This document shows positions 34,113-43,634 of a stretch of DNA of 64,000 bases, piece by piece. The stretch covers positions 496,001-560,000 of the forward strand of contig NZ_CANLZV010000001.1 of NCBI RefSeq assembly GCF_947495665.1. The letters run 5' to 3'. Under the pieces are notes generated by a model, which saw nothing but the letters and a program-made list of their open reading frames with translations, searched no databases and had not been told where the DNA came from. The position numbers and the translations under genes are program-made. This DNA is from an uncultured Sunxiuqinia sp. (GTDB taxonomy: Bacteria > Bacteroidota > Bacteroidia > Bacteroidales > Prolixibacteraceae). Position 1 is the first letter of the stretch, and every line of letters begins with the position of its first letter.

Positions 34113-35954
34113 ATGAAAGACACAAAAGTTATTGAGTTAGAAGAAGTGAGCATTCGATTTTCCGGAGATTCTGGTGATGGAATGCAGCTTACGGGTACTT
34201 TGTTCTCTGACGCGACGGCGTTATTTGGGAACGATATTTCAACTTTTCCAGATTATCCATCTGAAATCAGGGCTCCTCAGGGAACTGTGGGTGGCGTTTC
34301 GGGTTTTCAGGTACAGTTTGGTCATAAAGAGGTGAACACTCCTGGAGATGATGCGCATGTTCTTATTGCGATGAATCCCGCTGCGGTAAAAGCCAATGCT
34401 CGCTTTATCCGCCCCGGAGGAACCATCATTTATGATGTGGATTCTTTCTCTCAGAAAAATTTAGACAAGGCAAAGTTCTCAACCCAAGATCCTTTTGCAG
34501 AGTTGAACCTGGAAGACTACGAGAAAATTCCGGTGCCAATTACCAGCTTGACACGCGAAAGCCTGAAGGATTTTGGAATGGATAATAAATCTGTTCTTCG
34601 AAGCAAAAATATGTTTGCCCTGGGATTCATTTGTTGGATGTTTGGCAGACCCATGGACTACATTGAAAATTTCATCAAAACCAAATTTGCTAAAAAACCG
34701 GTGGTGGTTGAGTCCAACCTGAAAGTTCTTCACAGTGGCTACAACTATGGCATGAACATGCAGCATATGACTCCCCGTTACCTGGTGGATGCAGCAGCCA
34801 TTGAAAAAGGAACTTACCGCAACATTAACGGAAACCAGGCTACTGCCTGGGGATTTTTGGCAGCTGCTGAAAAAGCCGGGCGGAATCTTTTTCTGGGATC
34901 GTACCCAATTACTCCGGCCACTGATGTATTGACAGCCTTAGCTGCGCGTCGCGATTTAGGGGTTAAAACTTTTCAGGCTGAAGATGAGATTGCCGGAATT
35001 TGTACAGCAATCGGTGCGGCATTTGCCGGCGACCTGGCGGTAACCAGTACTTCTGGTCCTGGATTAGCGTTGAAATCAGAAGCCCTTGGCTTGTCTGTGA
35101 TGGCCGAACTTCCTTTAGTGGTGGTGAACGTACAACGCGGAGGCCCGTCAACCGGACTACCTACGAAGACTGAACAATCGGATTTATTGCAAACCTTATA
35201 CGGACGTAATGGTGAAAGCCCTGTCGTAGTTATTGCAGCAAGCACACCGTCCGACTGTTTCTACTATGCATACCTTGCTTGCAAAATCGCATTGGAACGA
35301 ATGGTTCCTGTGGTGTTGCTGACGGATGGTTTCCTTGGAAACGGAAGCGAGCCCTGGCGTATTCCTGCCATGAGTGAGCTCCCTGAAATTAAGCCACGAA
35401 TTGCCAAAGATAGCAGTTCATTTAAAGCGTACAAACGCGATGCTGAAACCTTGGCACGCGAGTGGGCATTCCCAGGAATGGCCGGATTCCAACACCGTAT
35501 TGGCGGATTGGAAAAGAATGTTGAAGGAGCAGTAAGTCATGATCCGGAAAACCACCAGGAAAACTGTGCGATTCGTGAAGAAAAAGTGCAGAAAGTGGTT
35601 GGGATGCTTCCTGAGCTGGAAGTGTTTGGCGATGAAGATGGAGGTGATGTATTGGTTGTTAGTTGGGGTGGAACCTATGGACATACGGTTAGCGCAGTTC
35701 GCGAATTGCGCAAGGACGGTAAAAATGTGAGTCTGGCTCATTTCAATTTTATTAAACCGTTGCCGGCTAATACCCGTGAAGTATTTAGTAAATATAAGAA
35801 GATCGTTGTTTGTGAGTTGAATCTGGGACAGTTTGTGGCTTACCTGAGAGATCGGGTCCCCGGATTTGAGTATCATCAGGTAAACAAGTTGAAAGGATTG
35901 CCTTTTACGGTTACCGAATTGAAAGAAAACATCGAAAAACTACTGGAGGACTAA
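34113..35954 (+). CDS. korA: 2-oxoacid:ferredoxin oxidoreductase, fused gamma-alpha subunit
   Basis: A 613-residue subunit of a 2-oxoglutarate-type ferredoxin oxidoreductase, which oxidatively decarboxylates a 2-oxoacid to acyl-CoA and reduces ferredoxin. The N-terminal gamma domain (about 8-190) begins IRFSGDSGDGMQLTG. The alpha domain begins around residue 240 with GSYPITPATDVL and continues through EDEIAGICTAIGAAFAG and TSTSGPGLALKSEALG; a C-terminal transketolase-like domain follows (about 510-610). The gamma-alpha fusion is normal for KorA. korB follows after three bases. 2-Oxoglutarate is the likely substrate from family resemblance; pyruvate or branched-chain acids are alternatives. 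Confidence 0.92.
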   Translation: MKDTKVIELEEVSIRFSGDSGDGMQLTGTLFSDATALFGNDISTFPDYPSEIRAPQGTVGGVSGFQVQFGHKEVNTPGDDAHVLIAMNPAAVKANARFIRPGGTIIYDVDSFSQKNLDKAKFSTQDPFAELNLEDYEKIPVPITSLTRESLKDFGMDNKSVLRSKNMFALGFICWMFGRPMDYIENFIKTKFAKKPVVVESNLKVLHSGYNYGMNMQHMTPRYLVDAAAIEKGTYRNINGNQATAWGFLAAAEKAGRNLFLGSYPITPATDVLTALAARRDLGVKTFQAEDEIAGICTAIGAAFAGDLAVTSTSGPGLALKSEALGLSVMAELPLVVVNVQRGGPSTGLPTKTEQSDLLQTLYGRNGESPVVVIAASTPSDCFYYAYLACKIALERMVPVVLLTDGFLGNGSEPWRIPAMSELPEIKPRIAKDSSSFKAYKRDAETLAREWAFPGMAGFQHRIGGLEKNVEGAVSHDPENHQENCAIREEKVQKVVGMLPELEVFGDEDGGDVLVVSWGGTYGHTVSAVRELRKDGKNVSLAHFNFIKPLPANTREVFSKYKKIVVCELNLGQFVAYLRDRVPGFEYHQVNKLKGLPFTVTELKENIEKLLED

Positions 35955-35957
35955 GAC

Positions 35958-37025
35958 ATGACAGAATTGAATTATACGATAAAAGACTTTAAAAGCGAGA
36001 ACGAAGTACGTTGGTGTCCTGGTTGTGGTGATTATGCCATTATGAATGCTGTTCAGCGCACCATGGCTGATATGAATGTGCCACAGGAACAATTTGCGGT
36101 AATATCCGGAATTGGCTGTTCTTCGCGTTTCCCTTACTATATGAGTACCTTTGGCTTTCACTCCATTCACGGTCGGGCAACGGCTATTGCCTCGGGAGTG
36201 AAATGCGCCAACCCTGACCTGAACGTATGGGTAATTACGGGTGATGGTGACTCCATGGCCATCGGAGGAAACCACTTTATTCACTTGGTGCGTCGTAACA
36301 TCGATTTGAACGTGATCCTGTTCAATAACAAGATTTACGGACTGACCAAAGGACAATATTCACCAACAACCGATCGCGGGTTTATCACCAAAACATCGCC
36401 ATTCGGAACAGTTGAAGATCCATTTGTTCCCGGACAGTTGGTGCTAGGATCAGGCGGTAGCTTTTTTGCCCGCGCAGTTGATTCGAACGTGAAACACAAC
36501 CAGCAGGTATTTGCTGAGGCTGCCAAGCATAAAGGAACCTCGATTGTTGAAGTGCTGCAAAACTGTGTGATTTTTAATGACGGAATTCATGAGCAAATTG
36601 CTGATCCGAAACACCGGGCCGAGCGCCAGTTGTTCTTGGAGCATGGTAAGCCCATGATTTTTGGCAAAGAAAATGAAAAAGGTCTGGTGCTGGAATGTGG
36701 TCGTCTGAAAGTGGTGACAATCGGCGAAAATGGGGTGACCCAGGACGATATTTTGGTGCATGATGCCAAACAGGTTGATTTATCCATTCATATGCAGCTG
36801 ATTCAAATGAGCTTGCCGGAATTTCCAATTGCGATGGGCGTTATTCGTGCCGTTGAAGCACCGGTGTATGATGAAGAATTGGTGAAGCAGGTTGAAGAGG
36901 TCACTGCCAATCGGAAGGTTAACTCGATGGATGAGTTGCTGTGTTCCGGAAACACGTGGGAAGTGAATGAGCCCAACAGCAGCGAGCCTGTTCCTTTCTT
37001 CAAGAAGAAATGCCCGATCAGTTAG
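35958..37025 (+). CDS. korB: 2-oxoacid:ferredoxin oxidoreductase, beta subunit
   Basis: A 355-residue thiamine diphosphate-binding beta subunit partnering the preceding gene. The cysteine motif WCPGCGDYA is at the N-terminus, GIGCSSRFPYY follows, and the ThDP/Mg site is GDGDSMAIGGNH with the later NNKIYGLTKGQ. No ferredoxin-type 4Fe-4S domain is present, as expected for KorB. The gene starts three bases after korA and is followed by a strong terminator at 37092-37131. Confidence 0.94.
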   Translation: MTELNYTIKDFKSENEVRWCPGCGDYAIMNAVQRTMADMNVPQEQFAVISGIGCSSRFPYYMSTFGFHSIHGRATAIASGVKCANPDLNVWVITGDGDSMAIGGNHFIHLVRRNIDLNVILFNNKIYGLTKGQYSPTTDRGFITKTSPFGTVEDPFVPGQLVLGSGGSFFARAVDSNVKHNQQVFAEAAKHKGTSIVEVLQNCVIFNDGIHEQIADPKHRAERQLFLEHGKPMIFGKENEKGLVLECGRLKVVTIGENGVTQDDILVHDAKQVDLSIHMQLIQMSLPEFPIAMGVIRAVEAPVYDEELVKQVEEVTANRKVNSMDELLCSGNTWEVNEPNSSEPVPFFKKKCPIS

Positions 37026-37091
37026 TGTCGAATTAACAAGGTCCGAAATGTCCCCGCAAGCCGGAGATTTTGTCGGGCTTAAAAATAATGC

Positions 37092-37131
37092 AGAGGCCGT
37101 TCCAAGTTTATTTGGAGCGGCCTCTTTGTTT
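37092..37131 (+). terminator. Rho-independent terminator after korAB
   Basis: AGAGGCCGTTCCAA pairs with TTGGAGCGGCCTCT (one G-T pair) around a short loop, followed by a T-rich stretch. It ends the kor transcript. Confidence 0.85.
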
Positions 37132-37221
37132 TGTTATGGGGGCAGTGAACGAATTCTTCCAGTCGAAAATGAATGCTGATCGTGTGTTGTGAGAATAGGT
37201 CTGATGAGTGATATGTTTAAG
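37132..37221 (+). other. Gap between two terminators, possible small RNA
   Basis: The 355-base gap between korB and the next gene holds two terminators. The 90 bases between them contain no ORF and no match I recognise. With the second hairpin they could be a short independent transcript, but no promoter consensus was found. The 130 bases after the second hairpin show only the leader of the 999-residue gene. Confidence 0.2.
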
Positions 37222-37248
37222 AAAAGGGGCTGTTCATCCCCTTTTTTT
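37222..37248 (+). terminator. Second terminator-like hairpin before the receiver/PPDK gene
   Basis: AAAAGGGG (37222-37229) pairs with CCCCTTTT (37238-37245) over an 8-base loop, followed by more T. It lies about 135 bases before the next ATG and may be an attenuator or the end of a short RNA. Confidence 0.6.
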
Positions 37249-37380
37249 GTTGCGGGCAACCGGATTTTACCTAATTTCAAACGTTCAATAATGTAGCGAA
37301 TGGAACTTCTGGTTTTACTGGATGTTGGTATCCAGTGCTCTTGAAGTAATGATTACACAGGAGTTCAGAAAAATAGTCAT

Positions 37381-40380
37381 ATGGATAATTTAGATAGCAT
37401 ATCTCTTTCGTCGATTTATAAGCGCAAAAAGAGTGATCGGGATATTTTTGAAGAACTGATGCCTACCAAGGTGAAAGAGGTTTTGCTGGTGGCCACTTTG
37501 TACGATAGTTACTCCATTGTTCGGGAAGGACAGTTTACCGATAAGATTTTTGGTGAGTTCTTGCAACTGAACCTTTACACCTATCCCCGTTTTACCAGTG
37601 TTAATTCCGAAGAAGATGCGCTAAAAATGATGAAAGAGCGCGACTTCGACCTGGTAATCATTATGGTAGGGGTGGACAAGGATATTCCGGTAAAAATGGC
37701 TGATGTTATCCATGATGCGAACAGCCAGGTACCCATTCTTCTGTTGGTAAACAACAACGGCGATTTGCGCTATTTCCAGGAAGCAGCAAACCAGTTTGAG
37801 TCAATTGACCGGGTGTTTGTTTGGAATGGGAATTCCAACGTGTTTCTGGCAATGGTGAAGTACATTGAGGATAAGAAGAACATCGAAGCGGACATCAACA
37901 ATGGAAATGTGCGTATGTTGCTGCTGGTGGAAGATTCAATCCAGTATTATTCGCGCTACCTGCCTATGCTGTATACCAACATTATGACCCAGACACAAAA
38001 CCTGGTTCAGGATGAATCGACTGACGACCTGCACATGATTTTGAAAATGCGGGCTCGCCCCAAAGTTATTTTGGTGAGCACCTATGAGGAGGCCATTGAA
38101 ATGCTGAATAAATACCGCGATTATCTTTTGAGCGTAATTTCCGACGTCCGGTTTACCCGCAATGGGGTGGACGATCCGGAGGCGGGCATTGAGCTGCTCA
38201 AGTATGTGAAACAGATTTTGCGTTTTCCGGTACCTTTTCTGCTGCAGAGTCACGATGTGAACAACGCCTCACGTGCCCGTGAAATAGGTGCTGAATTCAT
38301 CAATAAAAATTCGGAAAGTTTGTCGATGGACATTCACAATTTCATCTACAAACGGTTGGGTTTTGGTAGCTTTGTGTTTAAAGACATGGCGGGAAATCCC
38401 ATTATGGTGGCCCGCAACCTGCAGGAGTTTCAGGAAATGTTTAAGCTGATTCCAGATGAAGCCTTGTCGTATCACGGCAAACGCAATTCATTTTCAACCT
38501 GGCTAATGGCCCGGGGCGAAATTAATATTGCCGAGCAACTGTTGCCCTATCGCTTTGAAGATTTTAATAGTGCCGAAGAGTTGCGTAATTTCTGCTTGGA
38601 CGTGTTTGAAAAAGTGCGGGTGAAGAAGATGCGCGGCCGTATCATTAATTTTGATTCGGCCATTGTTGACAGCGACCATTACATTGTACGCATGGGAAAA
38701 GGTTCGCTGGGAGGCAAGGGACGTGGTATGGCCTTTATGAGTAACTTCATTGAAAATATTGACTTTAAGAAGATTATTCCCAACATCAATATTCGCATTC
38801 CGGCAACGGCGGTTATCGGAGCCATCGAGTTCGATAAGTTTTTGGAACTCAACAATCTTTATGAGGAGATTTATTGCAACAATGATTACGAACATATCAA
38901 ATCGATTTTTCTGGAGTCGCATTTGAGCGAGGGGTTGAAAGCCAAGTTGTTCCGGTATGTCGAAGTGATGCATGGACCTTTAGCTGTGCGCTCTTCCGGC
39001 TTGTTCGAAGATTCGCTGCTACAGCCTTTCTCGGGCGTTTATTCTACCTACTTGCTGCCCAATAATCACCCGGATAAGTACGTGCGCTACCAGCAGTTGA
39101 TTAATGCCGTTAAGCTGGTGTATGCCAGTATCTTTACGGAGTCAGCCATTTCTTATTTTGATGCGGTAAACTATAAAATTGAAGAGGAAAAGATGGCCGT
39201 TATCATTCAGAAGGTGGTTGGCCATGAGCACAATAAGCGTTTTTATCCTTCCATTAGCGGAGTTGCTCAATCCTACAATTACTATCCGGTGGCTCATATG
39301 AAACCGGAAGATGGTTTTGCGGTGGCTGCTGTTGGTCTGGGGATGTATGTGGTTGGTGGCGAGCAGGCCTTTCGGTTTTGCCCTAAATATCCGATGATCA
39401 ACCCGACACTGGTGCGCGACCAGGTGCGCGACTCGCAAAAGGAATTTTATGCGCTGGACATGTCGCAGCCCAATGTCAACATTGTGAGCAATGGGGAAGA
39501 TGCAGCCATTAAGAAATTCAAAATTAAGGAAGCTGAAAATGATGGCTTGCTTCAACACTGTGCCTCGGTGTACGATTTTGAAAACGACGACCTGGTGCCT
39601 GGAATTAGTATGAAGGGGCCGCGTGTAATTGACTTTGCCAATATTTTGAAGTACAACTACATTCCATTGGCGGATACCTTGCGCTTTTTACTGCGTTTAT
39701 TTCGCGAGGCTATGGGATCGCCGGTGGAAATGGAATATGCCGTTGATTTGGAAAAAGGGTCTGATGGTTTGCCAACATTTCACTTGCTTCAAATTAAGCC
39801 ATTGATCCGTCGGGAAGAAACACTTAGTATTGATCTGGGGCAGGTAGAGCAGGATAAAGTGATGCTTTTTGCCAAGCAGGGCATGGGCAACGGTGAGATT
39901 TTGGGTATTCGCGATGTGATTTTTGTGAATCCTGAAACCTTTGATAAAATGAGCACCAAGGAGATTGCCCGAGAAATTCATCAAATGAATAAGAAACTGG
40001 ATGCAGCAGACAAAGATTACATTTTGATAGGTCCCGGACGCTGGGGAACGAAGGATCCGTTTACCGGCATCCCTGTGGTGTGGTCACAAATATCGCGTGC
40101 CCGGATTATTGTTGAAATGGGCTTACCCGAATTTCCGCTTGATGGGTCGCTGGGGTCTCACTTTTTTCACAATGTAACCTCCATGAATGTTGGCTACTTC
40201 TCGGTAAAACATGCTTCGCAGGATGAGAAAATAAATATTGACATGCTGAACGAACAGCCGGTGATTGAGGTTCTGAAGTATGTTAAGCATGTTCGGTTTG
40301 ACCAGGATTTGAGCATTTTGATGGATGGGCGAAACCGTCAGGCTTTAATTAGCTTGGGAGAACCCAGTGATGAAAAATAA
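37381..40380 (+). CDS. Receiver domain fused to PPDK/PEP-synthase-type ATP-grasp domain, function unknown
   Basis: A 999-residue cytosolic protein. Residues about 33-165 look like a degenerate receiver without the phospho-acceptor aspartate. Residues about 178-325 form a more complete receiver: E184/D185, D255 (ISDVRF) and K309 (FINK). From about 435 on the sequence matches the N-terminal ATP-binding domain of pyruvate phosphate dikinase/PEP synthase: KGSLGGKGRGMA at 439-450, GPLAVRSSGLFEDS at 532-545, E785 with Q804-I-K-P807 (usual form QxRP). A motif GPGRWGTKDP lies at 884-893. The phosphohistidine and PEP-binding TIM-barrel domains of true PPDK/PpsA are missing, so it is not a PEP synthase. 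A signal-controlled phosphotransferase is one guess. Upstream is korAB. Confidence 0.85.
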   Translation: MDNLDSISLSSIYKRKKSDRDIFEELMPTKVKEVLLVATLYDSYSIVREGQFTDKIFGEFLQLNLYTYPRFTSVNSEEDALKMMKERDFDLVIIMVGVDKDIPVKMADVIHDANSQVPILLLVNNNGDLRYFQEAANQFESIDRVFVWNGNSNVFLAMVKYIEDKKNIEADINNGNVRMLLLVEDSIQYYSRYLPMLYTNIMTQTQNLVQDESTDDLHMILKMRARPKVILVSTYEEAIEMLNKYRDYLLSVISDVRFTRNGVDDPEAGIELLKYVKQILRFPVPFLLQSHDVNNASRAREIGAEFINKNSESLSMDIHNFIYKRLGFGSFVFKDMAGNPIMVARNLQEFQEMFKLIPDEALSYHGKRNSFSTWLMARGEINIAEQLLPYRFEDFNSAEELRNFCLDVFEKVRVKKMRGRIINFDSAIVDSDHYIVRMGKGSLGGKGRGMAFMSNFIENIDFKKIIPNINIRIPATAVIGAIEFDKFLELNNLYEEIYCNNDYEHIKSIFLESHLSEGLKAKLFRYVEVMHGPLAVRSSGLFEDSLLQPFSGVYSTYLLPNNHPDKYVRYQQLINAVKLVYASIFTESAISYFDAVNYKIEEEKMAVIIQKVVGHEHNKRFYPSISGVAQSYNYYPVAHMKPEDGFAVAAVGLGMYVVGGEQAFRFCPKYPMINPTLVRDQVRDSQKEFYALDMSQPNVNIVSNGEDAAIKKFKIKEAENDGLLQHCASVYDFENDDLVPGISMKGPRVIDFANILKYNYIPLADTLRFLLRLFREAMGSPVEMEYAVDLEKGSDGLPTFHLLQIKPLIRREETLSIDLGQVEQDKVMLFAKQGMGNGEILGIRDVIFVNPETFDKMSTKEIAREIHQMNKKLDAADKDYILIGPGRWGTKDPFTGIPVVWSQISRARIIVEMGLPEFPLDGSLGSHFFHNVTSMNVGYFSVKHASQDEKINIDMLNEQPVIEVLKYVKHVRFDQDLSILMDGRNRQALISLGEPSDEK

Positions 40381-40417
40381 GAAAGGCTGTCCAATAATGA
40401 AATGGACAGCCTTTCTT
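40379..40417. terminator. Bidirectional terminator between the receiver/PPDK gene and fabD
   Basis: AAGAAAGGCTGTCCA pairs perfectly with TGGACAGCCTTTCTT over a 9-base loop, with A- and T-rich flanks. It serves both convergent genes. Confidence 0.88.
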
Positions 40418-40439
40418 AAAGTCTTTTTAATCTCTTGGA

Positions 40440-41327
40440 TTAAGCTTCAAAAGCGCTTACGCCGGCAGTTTGAGCTTGGCGGTCAACTTTCTTAATGAGG
40501 CCTTGCAATACTTTGCCCGGTCCAATTTCTGTAAATAAGCTTGCTCCGTCTTTGATCATATTTTGAGCTGTTTGGGTCCATTTTACAGGAGCTGTCAGCT
40601 GGTCGATCAGGTTTCCTTTGATTGTTTCAGGATCGCTAACCGGTTGCGCATTCACATTTTGGTAAACCGGACAGCTAGGGGTGTTGAAGCTTGTGGTTTT
40701 GATGGCTGCAGCCAGTTCTTCACGGGCAGGCTCCATCAGTGGTGAGTGGAATGCTCCGCCAACTGGGAGTTTTAAGGCGCGCTTGGCTCCTTTTTCGGTT
40801 AAAACTTCACAGGCTTTGTCAATACCAGCAATCGATCCGGATATTACTAACTGTCCGGGACAGTTGTAGTTGGCAGGTACAACAACTTCGTCAATAGAAG
40901 CGCAAACTTCTTCTACAATCGCGTCTTCCAGTCCAACAATAGCAGCCATGGTTGATGGCTCTAGTTCGCAGGCTTTTTGCATGGCTTGGGCGCGTTGTGA
41001 CACTAAGCGTAAACCATCTTCAAAGTTTAATGTTCCATTGGCAACCAAGGCTGAAAATTCACCCAATGAGTGACCGGCAACCATTTCAGGTTTGAAATCA
41101 GGCAATGTTTTGGCCAAAATTACGGAATGCAGGAAAATAGCTGGTTGGGTAACTTTGGTCTGCTTCAGGTCTTCGGCAGTGCCGTTAAACATGATATCGG
41201 TAATGCTGAATCCAAGTATTTCATTGGCTTTATCAAATAATTCTTTGGCAACAGGCGAGTTTTCGTACAGGTCTTTCCCCATTCCCGGAAACTGAGCACC
41301 TTGCCCTGGAAATACATATGCTTTCAT
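40440..41327 (-). CDS. fabD: Malonyl-CoA:ACP transacylase
   Basis: A 295-residue acyltransferase that moves malonyl from CoA to acyl carrier protein in fatty acid synthesis. The N-terminal VFPGQGAQFPGMG and the nucleophile elbow GHSLGE (S87, with H86) are diagnostic; a second histidine lies in GGAFHSPLM and the terminal EIGPGKVLQGL is conserved. Length is normal. It stands alone with a promoter at 41357-41385 and shares a bidirectional terminator with the gene opposite. Confidence 0.95.
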   Translation of the reverse strand: MKAYVFPGQGAQFPGMGKDLYENSPVAKELFDKANEILGFSITDIMFNGTAEDLKQTKVTQPAIFLHSVILAKTLPDFKPEMVAGHSLGEFSALVANGTLNFEDGLRLVSQRAQAMQKACELEPSTMAAIVGLEDAIVEEVCASIDEVVVPANYNCPGQLVISGSIAGIDKACEVLTEKGAKRALKLPVGGAFHSPLMEPAREELAAAIKTTSFNTPSCPVYQNVNAQPVSDPETIKGNLIDQLTAPVKWTQTAQNMIKDGASLFTEIGPGKVLQGLIKKVDRQAQTAGVSAFEA

Positions 41328-41356
41328 ATTAAACTCTGTTTAAGTTAAAATCGCGG

Positions 41357-41385
41357 CAAAGTTAAAACGATTTTTTTTGCGCAAA
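41357..41385 (-). promoter_or_regulatory. Promoter of fabD (TTTG-N17-TAACTTTG)
   Basis: The minus strand has TTTG at 41382-41385 and TAACTTTG at 41357-41364, spaced 17 bases, slightly shorter than the usual 19-21. The expected leader is about 23 bases. Confidence 0.5.
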
Positions 41386-41473
41386 AGGTTATTGAAGTAA
41401 TTGAACAAAAATAGTTTGACTTTTTTAATACTTCTTATCGACTATTGAAATTGAATGTTCAATAGTTTTCTTC

Positions 41474-43183
41474 TTAGCGGTAAAAAGTGGCTTCATACTT
41501 GGTCGCGTTGCCTTTGTTGTCTGTAACCGTCAGGTTGAGTTGGTGTTGCTTGCCAAACTGAAAACGGTCTTTGTCAAAAGAATAGGTAATCAGACTGTTT
41601 TTGGCATCGTATTCAAACAGTACCCATTGGCCATCAATTTCTCCCCGATAGCTGTCAATGCCTGAAAAGTCATCGCTTATTTTAAACCGAATGCGGTTTT
41701 TCTCGGTCAGGCTTTTTCTGCCCTGAATGCTGAGAGGACGAATGGTTGGAGCCACTGTATCCACACTGATGGCAAAAGTACCCATCTGCCGAATACGGGC
41801 CGTTACCCAGCCATCTTTGTATGCACCGCCTAACGACCATTTCTTGCCGCTTTTTTCATCAATAACAGCAATCAGACTTTTGGGCTGAAGCGAGTCGGGT
41901 AGTTCATCCGCCTTTATTTTCAATAAGTACGAGTGGTGCACTGGCAGCCGGTCGTTGTGTAGTTTATGCAGTGGCGAGTAGTAAAGGTTATTGGCCGGTT
42001 TTTTTGCATATTCCAGGTTGAAGTCAGAATAAAAAGTTCCGGCAGTAAAGTGAGCTTCCACGCCAGGCTTTTCGAAAATGGTTTCTTCATCAAATGAAAT
42101 CAAAGGCCCATTTTTTTCCGGTTTATCAAGAGCGCTTGCCCGCGATTTCACCCGGAAAGCAAGGGTGCTTTTATTACCATAAACATCTTTCACAACATAG
42201 TTGATTTGATGAGGTTGTCCATCCGACAAGTTTACGATGCCTTGGTTTTCGAGGGTGGGGTAGTTGCTTAGCTTGTTGCCTTGCTCCACCCAGTTTCTTT
42301 GGATTCGTCGTGCGTGCTGCCGGTAATGGGCATAATCGATATGGCTGTTTAAATAGCGGGTTTCGTCAAAGCTGAACTCATCAAGTCGAAAGGAGTAAAT
42401 CGGCTGTTGATCGACGGAAAGGCTAATTTCATAAACCCCACACTTGCTCCAACTGCCATTGAGGTAGTCCATTGTTTGCAGGCCGAAGCCAACCTTGCCG
42501 TAAACAGGAATGGTCGGGTTACCTTTTAAGTGGTAAGCGCCATCATAATACACCGTTTCAATGAGGCGGCTGTCTGGCTTGCCGTAAACATGAGCATCTT
42601 CCGAAAGCGGATAAATGGCAACAGCCAGAATTTTAGGTTTCATGTCATCAATAACAGGAAATTTGTAAAGTAACGGATTTTGCGGTTTCTGACTTTCGGT
42701 ATCCCGGATTTCGAAATGCAGGTGTGGCCCTCCCGAGCTTCCGCTGTTTCCACTGTGAGCAATCAATTCTCCCTTTTTTACCTGAAAGGTTCCTTGAGGA
42801 ACCGCAAGATCTACGGCAAAGGATTCACGTTCGTATTGTATTTTTTTTGCGTAAGCCTGAATGTCATCCCGGAAACTTAACAAGTGTGCGTAAACCGTTG
42901 TTTTCCCATTGGGATGATCCAGGTACAAAGCCAAGCCAAATCCTGAAGGCGAGATTTTTATGCGTGAAACTTCTCCGTTAGCTGCCGCATAGATGGGGAG
43001 TCCGGTTTTCCCCTCAGTTTTTATGTCAATCCCGGAGTGGAAATGGTTGGAGCGCAGTTCGCCAAAATTGCCCGATAATTTGATGGGAATTGACACAGGA
43101 GTGTGAAAGTCTTCTGGCGCAGGCGCTTGTGCGTATATGAGGTTTGAAAGCAATAAAAACAAAATCAAAAAGCGAGTAGACAT
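41474..43183 (-). CDS. M23-family (LytM-type) peptidase, exported
   Basis: A 569-residue exported protein with a signal peptide (about 1-18, ending IYAQ). The M23 metallopeptidase domain lies at about 30-170, with the zinc ligands H49 and D53 in NHFHSGID and the catalytic HxH as H154-L-H156 in GGPHLHFE. The remaining 400 residues are strand-rich and look like Ig-like or sandwich modules. This architecture is common in Bacteroidota. It should cleave peptidoglycan cross-bridges or regulate an amidase in the periplasm. It is divergent from the small coiled-coil/zapA pair. Confidence 0.88.
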   Translation of the reverse strand: MSTRFLILFLLLSNLIYAQAPAPEDFHTPVSIPIKLSGNFGELRSNHFHSGIDIKTEGKTGLPIYAAANGEVSRIKISPSGFGLALYLDHPNGKTTVYAHLLSFRDDIQAYAKKIQYERESFAVDLAVPQGTFQVKKGELIAHSGNSGSSGGPHLHFEIRDTESQKPQNPLLYKFPVIDDMKPKILAVAIYPLSEDAHVYGKPDSRLIETVYYDGAYHLKGNPTIPVYGKVGFGLQTMDYLNGSWSKCGVYEISLSVDQQPIYSFRLDEFSFDETRYLNSHIDYAHYRQHARRIQRNWVEQGNKLSNYPTLENQGIVNLSDGQPHQINYVVKDVYGNKSTLAFRVKSRASALDKPEKNGPLISFDEETIFEKPGVEAHFTAGTFYSDFNLEYAKKPANNLYYSPLHKLHNDRLPVHHSYLLKIKADELPDSLQPKSLIAVIDEKSGKKWSLGGAYKDGWVTARIRQMGTFAISVDTVAPTIRPLSIQGRKSLTEKNRIRFKISDDFSGIDSYRGEIDGQWVLFEYDAKNSLITYSFDKDRFQFGKQHQLNLTVTDNKGNATKYEATFYR

Positions 43184-43298
43184 AAATTAAATCATTAGAT
43201 GGTTTGTGATTAAAACCGAACAATGGAATTTTTGTTGTACGGCAGTTTGCAATAAGCAAAATAAAACTATCTTCGTATTAACTATCGGCCAAAAATAT

Positions 43299-43306
43299 TA
43301 ATTTTG
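43299..43306 (+). promoter_or_regulatory. -7 promoter element before the coiled-coil/zapA pair
   Basis: TAATTTTG fits TAnnTTTG, 20 bases before the ATG at 43326. The -33 region is not consensus. Confidence 0.4.
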
Positions 43307-43325
43307 TCCAAGAAAGTACGCAGGA

Positions 43326-43619
43326 ATGACCGAGCAAGATCAATATTTGATTGATGAATTTAAAGTGCGACTCAGGCTGCTGATCAACAAGCAAAATAGC
43401 TTGAAAAACGAGAATAAACAACTTTTAGATCAGTTGGAAGGCCTTCAGGATGAATTGACGAGGATTCGCAAAGAAAATGAAATGCTGGTTAAACAATACG
43501 AAAGTCTTAAATTAGCTAAGACGTTTACTGCTTCGGATGATGAAAAGCAAAATGCGAAGCAGACGATAACAAAAATAGTGCGGGAAATTGACAGGTGTAT
43601 TGCTCAATTAAATGTGTAG
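43326..43619 (+). CDS. Small coiled-coil protein upstream of zapA (ZapB-like candidate)
   Basis: A 97-residue protein that is almost entirely coiled coil at about 10-65 (heptads around LLINKQNSLKNENKQLLDQL), with a helical C-terminus (AKQTITKIVREIDRCIAQL). No signal peptide or membrane span. I do not know a named family, but the size, the coiled coil and the place 15 bases before zapA suggest a divisome partner similar in role to ZapB. That role is inferred from context only. Confidence 0.75.
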   Translation: MTEQDQYLIDEFKVRLRLLINKQNSLKNENKQLLDQLEGLQDELTRIRKENEMLVKQYESLKLAKTFTASDDEKQNAKQTITKIVREIDRCIAQLNV

Positions 43620-43634
43620 CAAATACTGAGATAA

